Below are positions 24,551 through 32,195 of a stretch of DNA of 48,265 nt, one piece after another. Position numbers and translations under genes: made by a program. Under the pieces are notes generated by a model. The model was not told the origin of the DNA. It did not search any database and saw only the letters and a list, made by a program, of their open reading frames with translations. Source of the DNA: Mariniflexile gromovii. Lineage in GTDB: Bacteria; Bacteroidota; Bacteroidia; Flavobacteriales; Flavobacteriaceae. The stretch is taken from positions 1 through 48,265 of the forward strand of contig NZ_JAGJCB010000026.1 of assembly GCF_017814435.1 (NCBI RefSeq), given 5' to 3'. Numbering within the stretch: position 1 is the first letter of the stretch; each line of letters starts with the position of its first letter.

Positions 24551-25021
24551 TTAATTAAATTTTTGAAAAACATATACTTCACTTTCTGTTGAGTTTGCAT
24601 CCGTATCGGCATCAATTTTTAATGAATTTGCTGTCAATTCTAAAATAAAATAGTCTCCAATAATGCCATTGTCAACCTGACCGTTTAGAGTGACCCTCAA
24701 GATATTTTCATTTATGATTTGCCAATTTCCTGTATTGTCAAATTCAAGTTCACAATTACCTGAAACGGGATAATACCCTGTTTGTGAAAAGTTCCCATTT
24801 GATGAGAATATGGTCCTACCTGTTTGCTCACATTCAGAGAAATTTTCTGTTGTATTTGTTCCTCCAGAATCTGTATATACAGCTTTGATAGGCTTCCAAA
24901 CACCTTCTAATTTAGCATTGTTGTTATTGTTGTCATCTGTAGGACTATTTGAGCTACATGCTGTTGAGATTAGGATTAATGTTACAACTCCTAAAGTCGA
25001 TTTTAAAAATTGATTTTTCAT
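24551..25021 (-). CDS. Lipocalin-like lipoprotein
   Basis: 156 residues. Lipoprotein signal with lipobox 'LISTAC' (Cys at about 22) followed by a Ser/Asn/Asp linker. The rest fits the Bacteroidota lipocalin-like families: 'LEGVWKPIKAVYTD', 'CEQTGRTIFSSNGNFSQTGYY', 'GNWQIINENILRVTL', 'YFILELTANSLKI', 'VYVFQKFN'. Ligand unknown. First gene of a two-gene unit; its promoter region overlaps the palindrome at 25078-25093, so the adjacent XRE regulator may control it. Confidence 0.8.
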   Translation of the reverse strand: MKNQFLKSTLGVVTLILISTACSSNSPTDDNNNNNAKLEGVWKPIKAVYTDSGGTNTTENFSECEQTGRTIFSSNGNFSQTGYYPVSGNCELEFDNTGNWQIINENILRVTLNGQVDNGIIGDYFILELTANSLKIDADTDANSTESEVYVFQKFN

Positions 25022-25058
25022 TTTAAAAATTTAGGTTAATAATAGATTTAATGCAAAT

Positions 25059-25066
25059 CAAATATA
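25059..25066 (-). promoter_or_regulatory. -7 box of the lipocalin operon
   Basis: The minus strand reads TATATTTG. The expected -33 position (about 25086-25089) falls inside the 16-bp palindrome. Confidence 0.45.
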
Positions 25067-25077
25067 AATAAAAAAAT

Positions 25078-25093
25078 AACGCATATATGCGTT
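25078..25093. promoter_or_regulatory. 16-bp perfect palindrome, candidate XRE operator
   Basis: AACGCATATATGCGTT is identical on both strands. It lies in the divergent gap between the XRE regulator and the lipocalin operon, 35 bp before the regulator's start. Confidence 0.6.
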
Positions 25094-25127
25094 TATGATT
25101 TGTACTGGTTTTGTTGAATTTTAATGT

Positions 25128-25376
25128 GTGATAAATGTTAAGGATAAAAAGTTCATAAAGGCATTTGGTAAAAACCTCAAAAAAATCCGTAAAGATGTAG
25201 GTTTATCCCAGGAAGATTTAGCAAATGACGCAGATATACCTCTATCACAAGTAGGCAGAATTGAACGTGGAGAAGTCAATACCACTATATCAACAGTTTA
25301 TGTTTTAGCAACTGCCTTAAAAATTAATATAACGGATTTATTTAATTTTGACAAAAATAAAAAGGGAAGCAATTAA
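25128..25376 (+). CDS. XRE-family transcriptional regulator
   Basis: 82 residues. Helix-turn-helix of Cro/CI type: 'FGKNLKKIRKDVGLSQEDLANDADIPLSQVGRIERGEVNTTISTVYVLATALKI'. The start is GTG at 25128; an in-frame stop at 25122 rules out an earlier start, and no other in-frame start lies near the beginning. Probably represses its own promoter and the divergent lipocalin operon through the palindrome at 25078-25093, as small element-encoded regulators do. It is the only plus-strand gene of the element. Confidence 0.85.
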   Translation: MINVKDKKFIKAFGKNLKKIRKDVGLSQEDLANDADIPLSQVGRIERGEVNTTISTVYVLATALKINITDLFNFDKNKKGSN

Positions 25377-25388
25377 CTTCCTCCCTTT
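25361..25388. terminator. Imperfect bidirectional terminator hairpin
   Basis: AAAGGGAAG...CTTC-CT-CCCTTT spans the end of the XRE gene, between it and the convergent beta-barrel gene. Confidence 0.4.
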
Positions 25389-25413
25389 ACGACTACACTT
25401 TTAAAATTATTCA

Positions 25414-25986
25414 CTACAAATCCATTCCTATCCCTATTTTTATAATGTGCACAGCACCATTATATCTGGAATTTTTTATTGGCTCTTCAACCCCTAATAA
25501 TATATAGTCATATTGAGCTTGAATAAAGAATTCATTTATAATATTATATTTTATGCCTGGGTTAATATTTAATCCACTTTGTGTGTTATTAAAACTCATA
25601 GCAACACCATAATACCCACCAATTTCATCACTTCTTCCTTTAGTTTTAAAAACCATTGAAGAATACCCTAGCCTTAAATAAGGATGAAGTTTTGAAAAAT
25701 TAAACTCGACAAATATTTTAGGCTGAAAAACATAAGATTTAACATTAAATTCAATAACAGAGTCATCACTCTTTAACAAGCCAACATTTAGACCTAATCC
25801 TAAACTTAATGTATTAGTTTTATATGCCCTAAAGTTAAATTCAGCATCTATAACACCATTATAATAATCATTAATAAAGTTATGTTCAAATGGAATAGGG
25901 TAATTTAATCCAACAGAGAATTTGGAATCCTGAGAAGCAACATCAAGTGCTATTAATGTAATAATAAACAAAAAGAACTTTTTCAT
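25414..25986 (-). CDS. Outer-membrane beta-barrel protein (190 aa)
   Basis: Taken from ATG 25986, where a signal peptide begins (MKKFFLFIITLIALDVASQ). The mature protein has alternating strands, e.g. 'FVEFNFSKLHPYLRLGYSSMVF', 'FIQAQYDYILLGVEE', and ends 'IIKIGIGMDL', typical of eight-stranded porin-like OmpW/opacity barrels. Function unknown; it could alter the cell surface. Lies between the XRE gene and the integrase. Confidence 0.7.
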   Translation of the reverse strand: MKKFFLFIITLIALDVASQDSKFSVGLNYPIPFEHNFINDYYNGVIDAEFNFRAYKTNTLSLGLGLNVGLLKSDDSVIEFNVKSYVFQPKIFVEFNFSKLHPYLRLGYSSMVFKTKGRSDEIGGYYGVAMSFNNTQSGLNINPGIKYNIINEFFIQAQYDYILLGVEEPIKNSRYNGAVHIIKIGIGMDL

Positions 25987-26052
25987 AAAATTTAGGCTAA
26001 ATTTAAGCAAGGTAAATCTAGGAATAATAACAATATTATTATCCTTAGTCCC

Positions 26053-27288
26053 TTATTTTTTTGTCTCCAAATTAATTCTCTTTTCATCTACTCTACCTAG
26101 CTTTCTTACCTTATCAATTTCAAGACTAACCTTTTTCTGCACTACTTTACCATAACTATCTTGCGTTATTTTCATGTTGCTATGCCCTAACAGTTCACTA
26201 ACTATTTCCATAGGTACATCATTATAAAGCAATACAGTAGACGCAAAAGTTCTTCTAGCCATATGAGTAGTGAAGTTTTTATCAATTCCAATAATAGCAG
26301 CTATTTCTTTTAAATAGGAGTTATATCGCTGATTACTTATTCTGGCAAACACGTACTTTTCACTACTACCATAGCGTTCTATAATTTCAAGTGCTTTAGG
26401 CAGTAATGGTATTGATAATGCTTTTGAGGTTTTTTCACGCTTCATCTTAATCCATTTGTTACCATCAAATCCTTTAATAATATTGGAATACTTTAAGTCC
26501 ATTAGCTCCCTATATGGTAAGCCAGTGTAACAGCAGAATATAAATAAGTCTTTAACAAATTGTAATCTTGGTTGAGTAAACTCATGCTCTTCTAGTTTTT
26601 TAAGTTCTTCTGGAGTAAGAAATACAACCTCTATTTTAACAGTCTTAGTTTTGTAAAGTATAAAAGGGTCTTTTTCTAAAAAGTTTTCTGCAACAGCAAC
26701 TTTTACTACCTTTCTGAAGCGTTGGATTTTCTTGTTGATAGTTACTTGCTTCAATTTCTTCTTCTTTACTTTTAAATAGTATTCTAATTCTGTTAAAAAG
26801 TTAGCTTCTAGCTTTCTTAAGGGTATATCATTAACTTTAAACTTCCATTTAATAAAGGTTTGAATATCTGTTTTAACATAATCAAACTTGTTCCATGTTA
26901 CTTGTTTAATATCAATGCCAACAAGTGTTTTAAGCTTGTTTAAGTACATTTCAAAATACTCAACTACATTGTATTCCTTTTGTGTTTTCTTGCCTAAATA
27001 AAGGCTATAAATATCTTCTAAGCTAAAAAACTCGTCCTTAACTTGAAGCAATAAAAAAGCCTTATTAAGTTTTGTTTTAATAAGGCTTAGTTGATTGTTT
27101 ATAGTATCTAAATCAAGTTCAGGTGGTTTGACAATTTGTTTTTTACTGTCCCAATTATTTGGGTTTATAAATTGACCTGTACTAAAGGTTTTTCTATTTT
27201 TATTATATGTAAGTCTACACATTATCGGACAAAGTCCCTTGGAATTAACTTTCTGTTTATTAGTTATAAATAATATATTGATTTTCAT
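26053..27288 (-). CDS. Tyrosine site-specific integrase
   Basis: 411 residues with the Bacteroidota arrangement: N-terminal arm-binding domain (1-90), SAM-like core-binding domain (about 105-210), catalytic domain (about 220-390). Catalytic residues visible: Arg in 'TGLPYRELMDL', 'HMARRTFAS' (HxxR), 'LLGHSNMKITQDSYGKV' with the His and the nucleophile Tyr. It inserts and excises the element at tRNA-Asn. The gene is about 95 bp from attR and reads inward. Repeats of ATGGGTGTC lie between it and attR. Confidence 0.93.
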   Translation of the reverse strand: MKINILFITNKQKVNSKGLCPIMCRLTYNKNRKTFSTGQFINPNNWDSKKQIVKPPELDLDTINNQLSLIKTKLNKAFLLLQVKDEFFSLEDIYSLYLGKKTQKEYNVVEYFEMYLNKLKTLVGIDIKQVTWNKFDYVKTDIQTFIKWKFKVNDIPLRKLEANFLTELEYYLKVKKKKLKQVTINKKIQRFRKVVKVAVAENFLEKDPFILYKTKTVKIEVVFLTPEELKKLEEHEFTQPRLQFVKDLFIFCCYTGLPYRELMDLKYSNIIKGFDGNKWIKMKREKTSKALSIPLLPKALEIIERYGSSEKYVFARISNQRYNSYLKEIAAIIGIDKNFTTHMARRTFASTVLLYNDVPMEIVSELLGHSNMKITQDSYGKVVQKKVSLEIDKVRKLGRVDEKRINLETKK

Positions 27289-27307
27289 TGGTTTTAGTTT
27301 TTGATTA

Positions 27308-27349
27308 ATGGGTGTCTTTTTAAAATGGATGGGTGTCCAAATGGGTGTC
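27308..27349. promoter_or_regulatory. Candidate integrase arm-type sites, right end
   Basis: ATGGGTGTC occurs three times in 42 bp (27308-27316, 27329-27337, 27341-27349), between the integrase start and attR. They may bind the integrase N-terminal domain and also regulate int. Confidence 0.45.
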
Positions 27350-27381
27350 TTTTTTTAGCAAAAAAACTTATCAAAGTTGAC

Positions 27382-27514
27382 TTTTGAATAAAATGAAATG
27401 AATACCAATACTAGTGTAAACCGCCTGTAGATACCGTATAAAACCAAAAAAGACCTTACATTTCTGTAAAGTCTTTTTCTTGTTTTTGCTCCCCCTCTTG
27501 GGCTCGAACCAAGG
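27382..27514. repeat. Right attachment site (attR), 133-bp direct repeat
   Basis: Identical to 11521-11653. It ends inside the tRNA T-arm (26 nt of tRNA sequence at 27489-27514), so the tRNA here keeps a complete 3' half and terminator. Confidence 0.93.
27449..27477 (-). terminator. Terminator of tRNA-Asn
   Basis: Minus strand: 12-bp stem AAAGACTTTACA/TGTAAGGTCTTT with GAAA loop and T-tail, 12 nt beyond the tRNA 3' end. Duplicated in attL. Confidence 0.85.
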
Positions 27515-27562
27515 ACCCTTTGATTAACAGTCAAATGCTCTAACCAACTGAGCTAAGGAGGA
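27489..27562 (-). tRNA. tRNA-Asn (GTT)
   Basis: 74 nt. The minus strand folds as a standard cloverleaf: acceptor TCCTCCT/AGGGGGA, D-arm 'TAGCTCAGTTGGTTAGAGCA', anticodon stem TTTGA/TCAAA with loop CTGTTAA (anticodon GTT), T-arm 'CTTGGTTCGAGCCCAAG', discriminator G. CCA is not encoded. It is the integration target of the element. Confidence 0.95.
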
Positions 27563-27636
27563 GTGTTTGTTTTTCGCCTAAGCGAGCGCAAATATATATA
27601 TCTTTTCAATTACTGCAAACATTTTTTTAAAAAATT

Positions 27637-28968
27637 TTAATTAAAAATTGCTTTAAAAATATCGTTACCGTTTGCGAACAAAACTAAGGCTATTAATATA
27701 AAGAAACCTACCATTTGTGCGTACTCCATAAACTTATCTCCTGGCTTTCTTCCAGAAACCATTTCATAAAGTAAAAACATAACGTGTCCACCATCTAGAG
27801 CAGGAATAGGTAATAAATTCAATACCGCCAACATAATAGATAAAAAGGCTGTTAAATACCAAAAGGCTTGCCAGTTCCATTGTGCAGGAAACATGTTGCC
27901 AATAGCAGCAAAACCACCTATTTGAGAAGCTCCCTTCTTGGTAAAGATGTATTTAAATTGCGCTAAATAATCTTTAACCTCCCAATATCCTTTGCTTATA
28001 CCTCCTGAAATACTTTCAGATAAACTATATTCTTTATTTTGCACTTTAATATAATCCAAATCGGCTACCGTTGATAGGATTCCTATCGTTTTATCTTCGC
28101 CTCGTGTTATACTTAAGCTTTTAATTTCATTATTACGCTCTATGTCAACATTTAAAGTGTTATCATTATTATTCTTTATTTGATATGTTAAATCGGAATA
28201 ATATTCAATAGGCTGACCGTTTACTGCAACAATCCTGTCGTTAACTTTCAATCCTGCTTTATCTGCTGGAGAATCTGCAACTACTGAATCTAACTGAAAC
28301 GGGTAACGAGGCGCCAGAGCTGGTATATCGCCTGCTTCAAAAAGTTTCGTACCTATATCTTCTGGAAGTTGAATATCGGCAACCGTTCCATCAGCATGTT
28401 CTACTTTAATAGACCCAACTTCTCTAAACATGATATATTTATTAATATCTATGGTTAGGTCTTCATAAGGCTTTCCATCTACAGATATAATTTTATCTCC
28501 TTGCTGAAATCCGTAAGACTCCAAAGTTTTTGCTACACCAAAACCATATTTAATATCGTCTTTTGTTGTGTAATTGGTCCCCCAAACAAAAAGCATCATT
28601 ATAAATAAAAAGAACGCTAAAATAAAATTCACCGTTACACCACCTAGCATAATAATAAGGCGTTGCCATGCAGGTTTTGAACGAAATTCCCAAGGTTGTG
28701 GCGGTAAAGCCATTTGCTCGGTATCCATGCTTTCGTCTATCATTCCAGATATTTTTACATAACCCCCTAATGGCAACCAACCAATTCCGTAAACCGTATC
28801 ACCTATTTTCTTTTTAAATAGTGAAAACTTAACATCAAAAAATAAATAGAATTTTTCTACTCTGGTTTTAAACAATTTTGCTGGGATAAAATGCCCCAAT
28901 TCGTGTAAAACTACCAATATGGAAAGGCTTAATAATAATTGAGCCGCTTTTATTAAAAATACAGACAT
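27637..28968 (-). CDS. rseP: RIP metalloprotease RseP (site-2 protease)
   Basis: 443 residues. Inner-membrane M50 zinc protease that cleaves anti-sigma factors and signal-peptide remnants within the membrane. Seen: 'VVLHELGHFIPAKLF' (HExxH at about 22-26), a PDZ domain (about 205-285, 'SPADKAGLKVNDRIVAVNGQPI'), C-terminal 'NLLPIPALDGGHVMF' with the third zinc ligand, and several membrane segments. A -7 box (TACTTTTG, minus strand, 28994-29001) precedes it. Length normal. Confidence 0.93.
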   Translation of the reverse strand: MSVFLIKAAQLLLSLSILVVLHELGHFIPAKLFKTRVEKFYLFFDVKFSLFKKKIGDTVYGIGWLPLGGYVKISGMIDESMDTEQMALPPQPWEFRSKPAWQRLIIMLGGVTVNFILAFFLFIMMLFVWGTNYTTKDDIKYGFGVAKTLESYGFQQGDKIISVDGKPYEDLTIDINKYIMFREVGSIKVEHADGTVADIQLPEDIGTKLFEAGDIPALAPRYPFQLDSVVADSPADKAGLKVNDRIVAVNGQPIEYYSDLTYQIKNNNDNTLNVDIERNNEIKSLSITRGEDKTIGILSTVADLDYIKVQNKEYSLSESISGGISKGYWEVKDYLAQFKYIFTKKGASQIGGFAAIGNMFPAQWNWQAFWYLTAFLSIMLAVLNLLPIPALDGGHVMFLLYEMVSGRKPGDKFMEYAQMVGFFILIALVLFANGNDIFKAIFN

Positions 28969-28993
28969 GTATTAGGTTTTTTTTATAATCGGA

Positions 28994-29024
28994 CAAAAGT
29001 AAGCTTTTAAGACCATTTAGAAAA
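28994..29024 (-). promoter_or_regulatory. Promoter of rseP
   Basis: On the minus strand: TTTT (29024-29021), 19-nt spacer, TACTTTTG (29001-28994). About 20 nt leader to the ATG at 28968. Confidence 0.45.
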
Positions 29025-29041
29025 CATAATACGAAGTATTG

Positions 29042-30979
29042 CTAATTTTTTAACACCGTTTTATTAATTATGCCCGCATTGGTATGAAACTGAACAAAGA
29101 GCATACCCGAAGCAAAGTATGATGCATTGATTATGGGCGACCAATTAGTTTTAATTAAAAGTTGACCAAGTGTATTGAATATCCTTACTTCATTTACCTC
29201 AACATTTTCAGGTTTAACCACATAAAACGCATTGGTTGAAGGATTTGGGTGAATAACAAAATCTGATTGAAAATCTGTGTGGTTGATTCCTAAAGAAACA
29301 TTGTTGTTTTTTGAAATTAAATCCGATTCTGGATCAAATTGAATGGATGCTACCGTAAAATTAACCGAGCTTAAAAAAGTTTGATTATTAACTGTGTTGT
29401 TAAGGGTTACATCTAGCATTTCGCCTAATGTTCCTGTAAGCCGTAAAGTTACCGGTGCTTCAAAAAAAGTAACAGAAGCATCACTTTGCGTTTGCGAAAT
29501 ACTAATTGAAACTTGATTAGCGGTTGGCTGACTCCACTGTACTGTATAGGATGGATACCCATGATTGTACAACCAATCATTAAAAAATTCCGTTAAATTT
29601 TCACCACTTAGAGCTTCCATAATACTTATAAAATCGGGCGTTTTTGCATATGCATATGCGTGGTTTGGGTTGCTTAAATAATTTTTAACTCCTTGAAAAA
29701 AGTTAGCATCACCCAGTTTTTTTCTTAGCATATGCAAAACCATGGCACCTTTATTATAGGTTAATCGACTACTAAAAATTCTATTCACATTAGTTGTATC
29801 GGCATCTGTTAAATATACCGCACCATTAGTTGCCGATGTAATGGATGCGTTGCGTTCTTGTTTCCAAGTTGCAAAAGCATTATTACCATCAAGATGTTCA
29901 ATAGTTAAGCCCGACAAATAGGTGGCAAAACCTTCGTTTAGCCAAATATCTTTCCAACTACCACAGGTTATTTTATTTCCAAACCATTGATGCGCCAGTT
30001 CGTGAGCAATTAAATTTCTGCTAAAATTCCCCATAAACGATACCGTTGTATGCTCCATACCGCCACCCCAACCAAATTGTGCATGTCCATATTTTTCGTT
30101 TGCAAACGGGTATTCTTCAAACAAATTGGTAAATAGGTTCATAATATCAACCGTTACAGGTGTGCTTGCTTGGGCATAACCTAGGTTTTCTGGATACACA
30201 TAGTTTACAATATCAAAAGGGTTTCCATTGTTTGGTACTGTATGCGCATACACTTCGTAATTGGTTACTGCAATAGCTATTAAATAGGCAGGAATTGGGT
30301 AACCGTGTTTGAAATGTGTAGTTTTATTGCTTCCGTTAATTTTTTGACTTTGCTCTAAACCATTTGAAACGGCCATGTATTCTTCGTTTGAAGGATTGAA
30401 TTGAGGCGTTGTAATGTACACATCAATATTATCAATTTTATCATTCAAATCTTGTTTACAAGGCCACCAACCTTTGGCGCCATAAGGCTCTGAAAGCGTC
30501 CAAATTACAGGGTCGCCTTCATGTTGGGTTTGTTCAAAAGAGCCAAAACCGGAACTGATTGGGTTTCCAGAATAGCTTATGGTTAACGAATCTAAAACAC
30601 CTGTATTTTGAATGGTTGGCAATGCTATAACCAACTCGTCATTGGTGTTTTGGGTAAAGGAAAGCGTGTTTCCGCGTTGTGTTACCTGTGAAACTATCAT
30701 GTTATTTGACAAATCGAAAGTAACTTGATTTAAATTTTCTTTAGCTTCAAAATAGGTAGTAACAGCACCAGAAATAAAAGCTACCGAAGGATCTAAACTA
30801 AACTCCAAACGGTGGTATTTCACATCATAATTACCTGTATTTGCATTGGCTTTTTGAAGCATTTTTTTCATGGCAGATGTAGCTTCAGCAGTTCTGATAG
30901 ACTTTAATGTTTCATTAAAATCCTGTCCGAAAAGAGCCAATGAAAACAAATAGAATACAAATAACAGCCGTATTTTCAT
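29042..30979 (-). CDS. Secreted M1-family metallopeptidase with T9SS sorting domain
   Basis: 645 residues. Signal peptide (1-19). Aminopeptidase N-like N-terminal beta domain (about 45-235), catalytic domain with 'GGGMEHTT', the zinc site 'HELAHQWFGNKI...WLNEGFATY' (HExxH-x18-E, about 328-355) and 'YNKGAMVLHMLRKKLG'. The large C-terminal helical domain of full-length M1 enzymes is absent; a beta domain follows, then a T9SS type A domain (about 570-645, 'IHPNPSTNAFYVVKPENVEV', 'VEVNEVRIFNTLGQL'). Likely a surface or extracellular peptidase releasing amino acids from peptides. Confidence 0.88.
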   Translation of the reverse strand: MKIRLLFVFYLFSLALFGQDFNETLKSIRTAEATSAMKKMLQKANANTGNYDVKYHRLEFSLDPSVAFISGAVTTYFEAKENLNQVTFDLSNNMIVSQVTQRGNTLSFTQNTNDELVIALPTIQNTGVLDSLTISYSGNPISSGFGSFEQTQHEGDPVIWTLSEPYGAKGWWPCKQDLNDKIDNIDVYITTPQFNPSNEEYMAVSNGLEQSQKINGSNKTTHFKHGYPIPAYLIAIAVTNYEVYAHTVPNNGNPFDIVNYVYPENLGYAQASTPVTVDIMNLFTNLFEEYPFANEKYGHAQFGWGGGMEHTTVSFMGNFSRNLIAHELAHQWFGNKITCGSWKDIWLNEGFATYLSGLTIEHLDGNNAFATWKQERNASITSATNGAVYLTDADTTNVNRIFSSRLTYNKGAMVLHMLRKKLGDANFFQGVKNYLSNPNHAYAYAKTPDFISIMEALSGENLTEFFNDWLYNHGYPSYTVQWSQPTANQVSISISQTQSDASVTFFEAPVTLRLTGTLGEMLDVTLNNTVNNQTFLSSVNFTVASIQFDPESDLISKNNNVSLGINHTDFQSDFVIHPNPSTNAFYVVKPENVEVNEVRIFNTLGQLLIKTNWSPIINASYFASGMLFVQFHTNAGIINKTVLKN

Positions 30980-31041
30980 TTATATAATTTTTTAAAGCAT
31001 TTAAGTATTGTTAAAAATACCAATTTATTATTTATGTGTCG

Positions 31042-31049
31042 TATTTTTG
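31042..31049 (+). promoter_or_regulatory. -7 box of the SCO-family gene
   Basis: TATTTTTG fits TAnnTTTG; TTTA at 31024-31027 is a weak -33. Leader about 30 nt. Confidence 0.4.
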
Positions 31050-31086
31050 CAACTTATACTTACTAAAGCCTTAAATAAATAATTAA

Positions 31087-31755
31087 ATGCTTTCTTTTTT
31101 TAAAGACTATAAAACTTTTGGAATTGTATTTTTGATTTTATCCATCATCATTGTTACAATAATTTACAACACATTAAATGTGTACCAACCGTTACCAGTT
31201 TATCAACCTGCCATGGTTAGTACCGAGTTGGTGGATAGCACTATTCAATATCAAAAAAAATATCATAAAATAGCCGACTTTAAGCTTATCAATCAAAACG
31301 GAAAAACCATTACCCAAAACAATTATAAGGATAAAATTTATGTGGCCGATTTCTTTTTTACAACTTGCCAAACCATTTGCCCGATCATGACAAACCACAT
31401 GACGCAAATACAAGATAAAATTAAGAATGATGATGCTGTGATGCTGCTTTCGCACACCGTAACGCCAGAAATTGATACCGTGGCACAATTAAAACGTTAT
31501 GCTTTGGAAAAAGGTGTGATGGACGCCAAATGGAATTTGGTTACAGGCGACAAAAAACAAATTTACGAATTGGCAAGAAAAAGCTATTTAGCGGTTAAAG
31601 ATTTTGGTGATGGTGGCCCTTTTGATATGATACACACCGAAAACTTTATGCTTATTGATAAAAAGCGCCAAATTCGTGGGTTTTACGATGGTACCAATGC
31701 TGAAGATATTGATAAATTACTTGAAGACATTGAAATTCTAAAACAAGAAAAGTAG
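31087..31755 (+). CDS. SCO1/SenC-family protein
   Basis: 222 residues. One N-terminal membrane anchor (about 9-28), then a thioredoxin fold with 'YVADFFFTTCQTICPIMTNHM' containing the copper/redox CxxxC (CQTIC) and the distal conserved His in 'MIHTENFMLI'. SCO proteins deliver copper to the CuA site of cytochrome oxidase or act as periplasmic thiol-disulfide reductants. It is alone on its strand with a repeat element downstream. Confidence 0.88.
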   Translation: MLSFFKDYKTFGIVFLILSIIIVTIIYNTLNVYQPLPVYQPAMVSTELVDSTIQYQKKYHKIADFKLINQNGKTITQNNYKDKIYVADFFFTTCQTICPIMTNHMTQIQDKIKNDDAVMLLSHTVTPEIDTVAQLKRYALEKGVMDAKWNLVTGDKKQIYELARKSYLAVKDFGDGGPFDMIHTENFMLIDKKRQIRGFYDGTNAEDIDKLLEDIEILKQEK

Positions 31756-31775
31756 GTTTGTTATTTAGTTAAGGC

Positions 31776-31858
31776 TTGCGTTAGGGATTGAAGTGAAAAG
31801 CCCACAGCGAGGTACGAGCGAGGACTTGTAACGTAAAGCCCGACCCTTGTGGTAACTC
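31776..31858. repeat. Interspersed repeat 'gcgttagggattgaag...cgacccttgtggtaac' (copy 1)
   Basis: It shares its two ends (GCGTTAGGGATTGAAG and CGACCCTTGTGGTAA) with the copy at 46355-46438 while the middle differs. Intergenic, between the SCO gene and feoA. I recall this family from many flavobacterial genomes. Confidence 0.7.
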
Positions 31859-31901
31859 CAAAAAAATAGCATTTATTTAGTATTATGGAACTTTTAAACC
31901 T

Positions 31902-31931
31902 TTAAACTTTTCCCTTTTAAACTTTTCCCTT
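31902..31931. repeat. Tandem 15-bp repeat in the feoA promoter region
   Basis: TTAAACTTTTCCCTT occurs twice head to tail (31902-31916, 31917-31931), ending at the first base of the -7 box. The expected -33 position (about 31908) lies within the first unit. Confidence 0.8.
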
Positions 31932-31938
31932 ACTTTTG
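31931..31938 (+). promoter_or_regulatory. -7 box of feoAB
   Basis: TACTTTTG fits TAnnTTTG. Leader about 20 nt to the TTG at 31965. Confidence 0.5.
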
Positions 31939-31964
31939 CTTCTTTAAAATCAATCTAAATAAGT

Positions 31965-32195
31965 TTGCAAAATACATTAGCCGAATTAAAACGAGGGGAA
32001 CGCGCCATTATTATTGATGTTTCTTCCATTCATATTCCATTAAAACTTCTAGAAATGGGCTGTTTACCTGGTAATTTGGTAGAACTTGTTCAATTAGCAC
32101 CCTTTCAAGACCCTATGTATTTAAACATTAATGGCACCCATTTAGCGATTAGAAAAGAAACGGCTATTCATATTTTAATTGAAAAAGAAGTATGA
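31965..32195 (+). CDS. feoA: Ferrous iron transport protein FeoA
   Basis: 76 residues, start TTG at 31965 (first in-frame ATG would remove the domain's first half). SH3-like fold: 'LAELKRGERAIII', 'LKLLEMGCLPGNLVELVQ', 'DPMYLNINGTHLAIRKETAIHILIE', matching the FeoA consensus. It assists FeoB in Fe2+ uptake. The stop overlaps the feoB start (ATGA), so translation is coupled. Confidence 0.9.
   Translation: MQNTLAELKRGERAIIIDVSSIHIPLKLLEMGCLPGNLVELVQLAPFQDPMYLNINGTHLAIRKETAIHILIEKEV

Larger units (their letters stand above)
11654..27514. mobile_element. Integrative element of about 15.9 kb inserted at tRNA-Asn
   Basis: It is bounded by the 133-bp direct repeats and has a tyrosine integrase next to the intact tRNA. 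It carries an XRE regulator, a replication/recombination set (Sak4-like ATPase, DUF3871, VapE, RadC/JAB) and a distal block of defence-like genes. Almost all genes read on the minus strand, away from the integrase end; only the XRE regulator is on the plus strand. There are no structural phage genes, relaxase or type IV secretion genes. The plan resembles phage satellites (PICI-like) or small integrative islands. Before insertion, tRNA-Asn lay directly upstream of the ArsC-like gene's terminator. Confidence 0.92.

Noticed and set aside
24550-24615. N-terminal extension of the 275-aa exported protein
   Set aside because: It overlaps the lipocalin gene in another frame; the signal peptide begins at ATG 24549.
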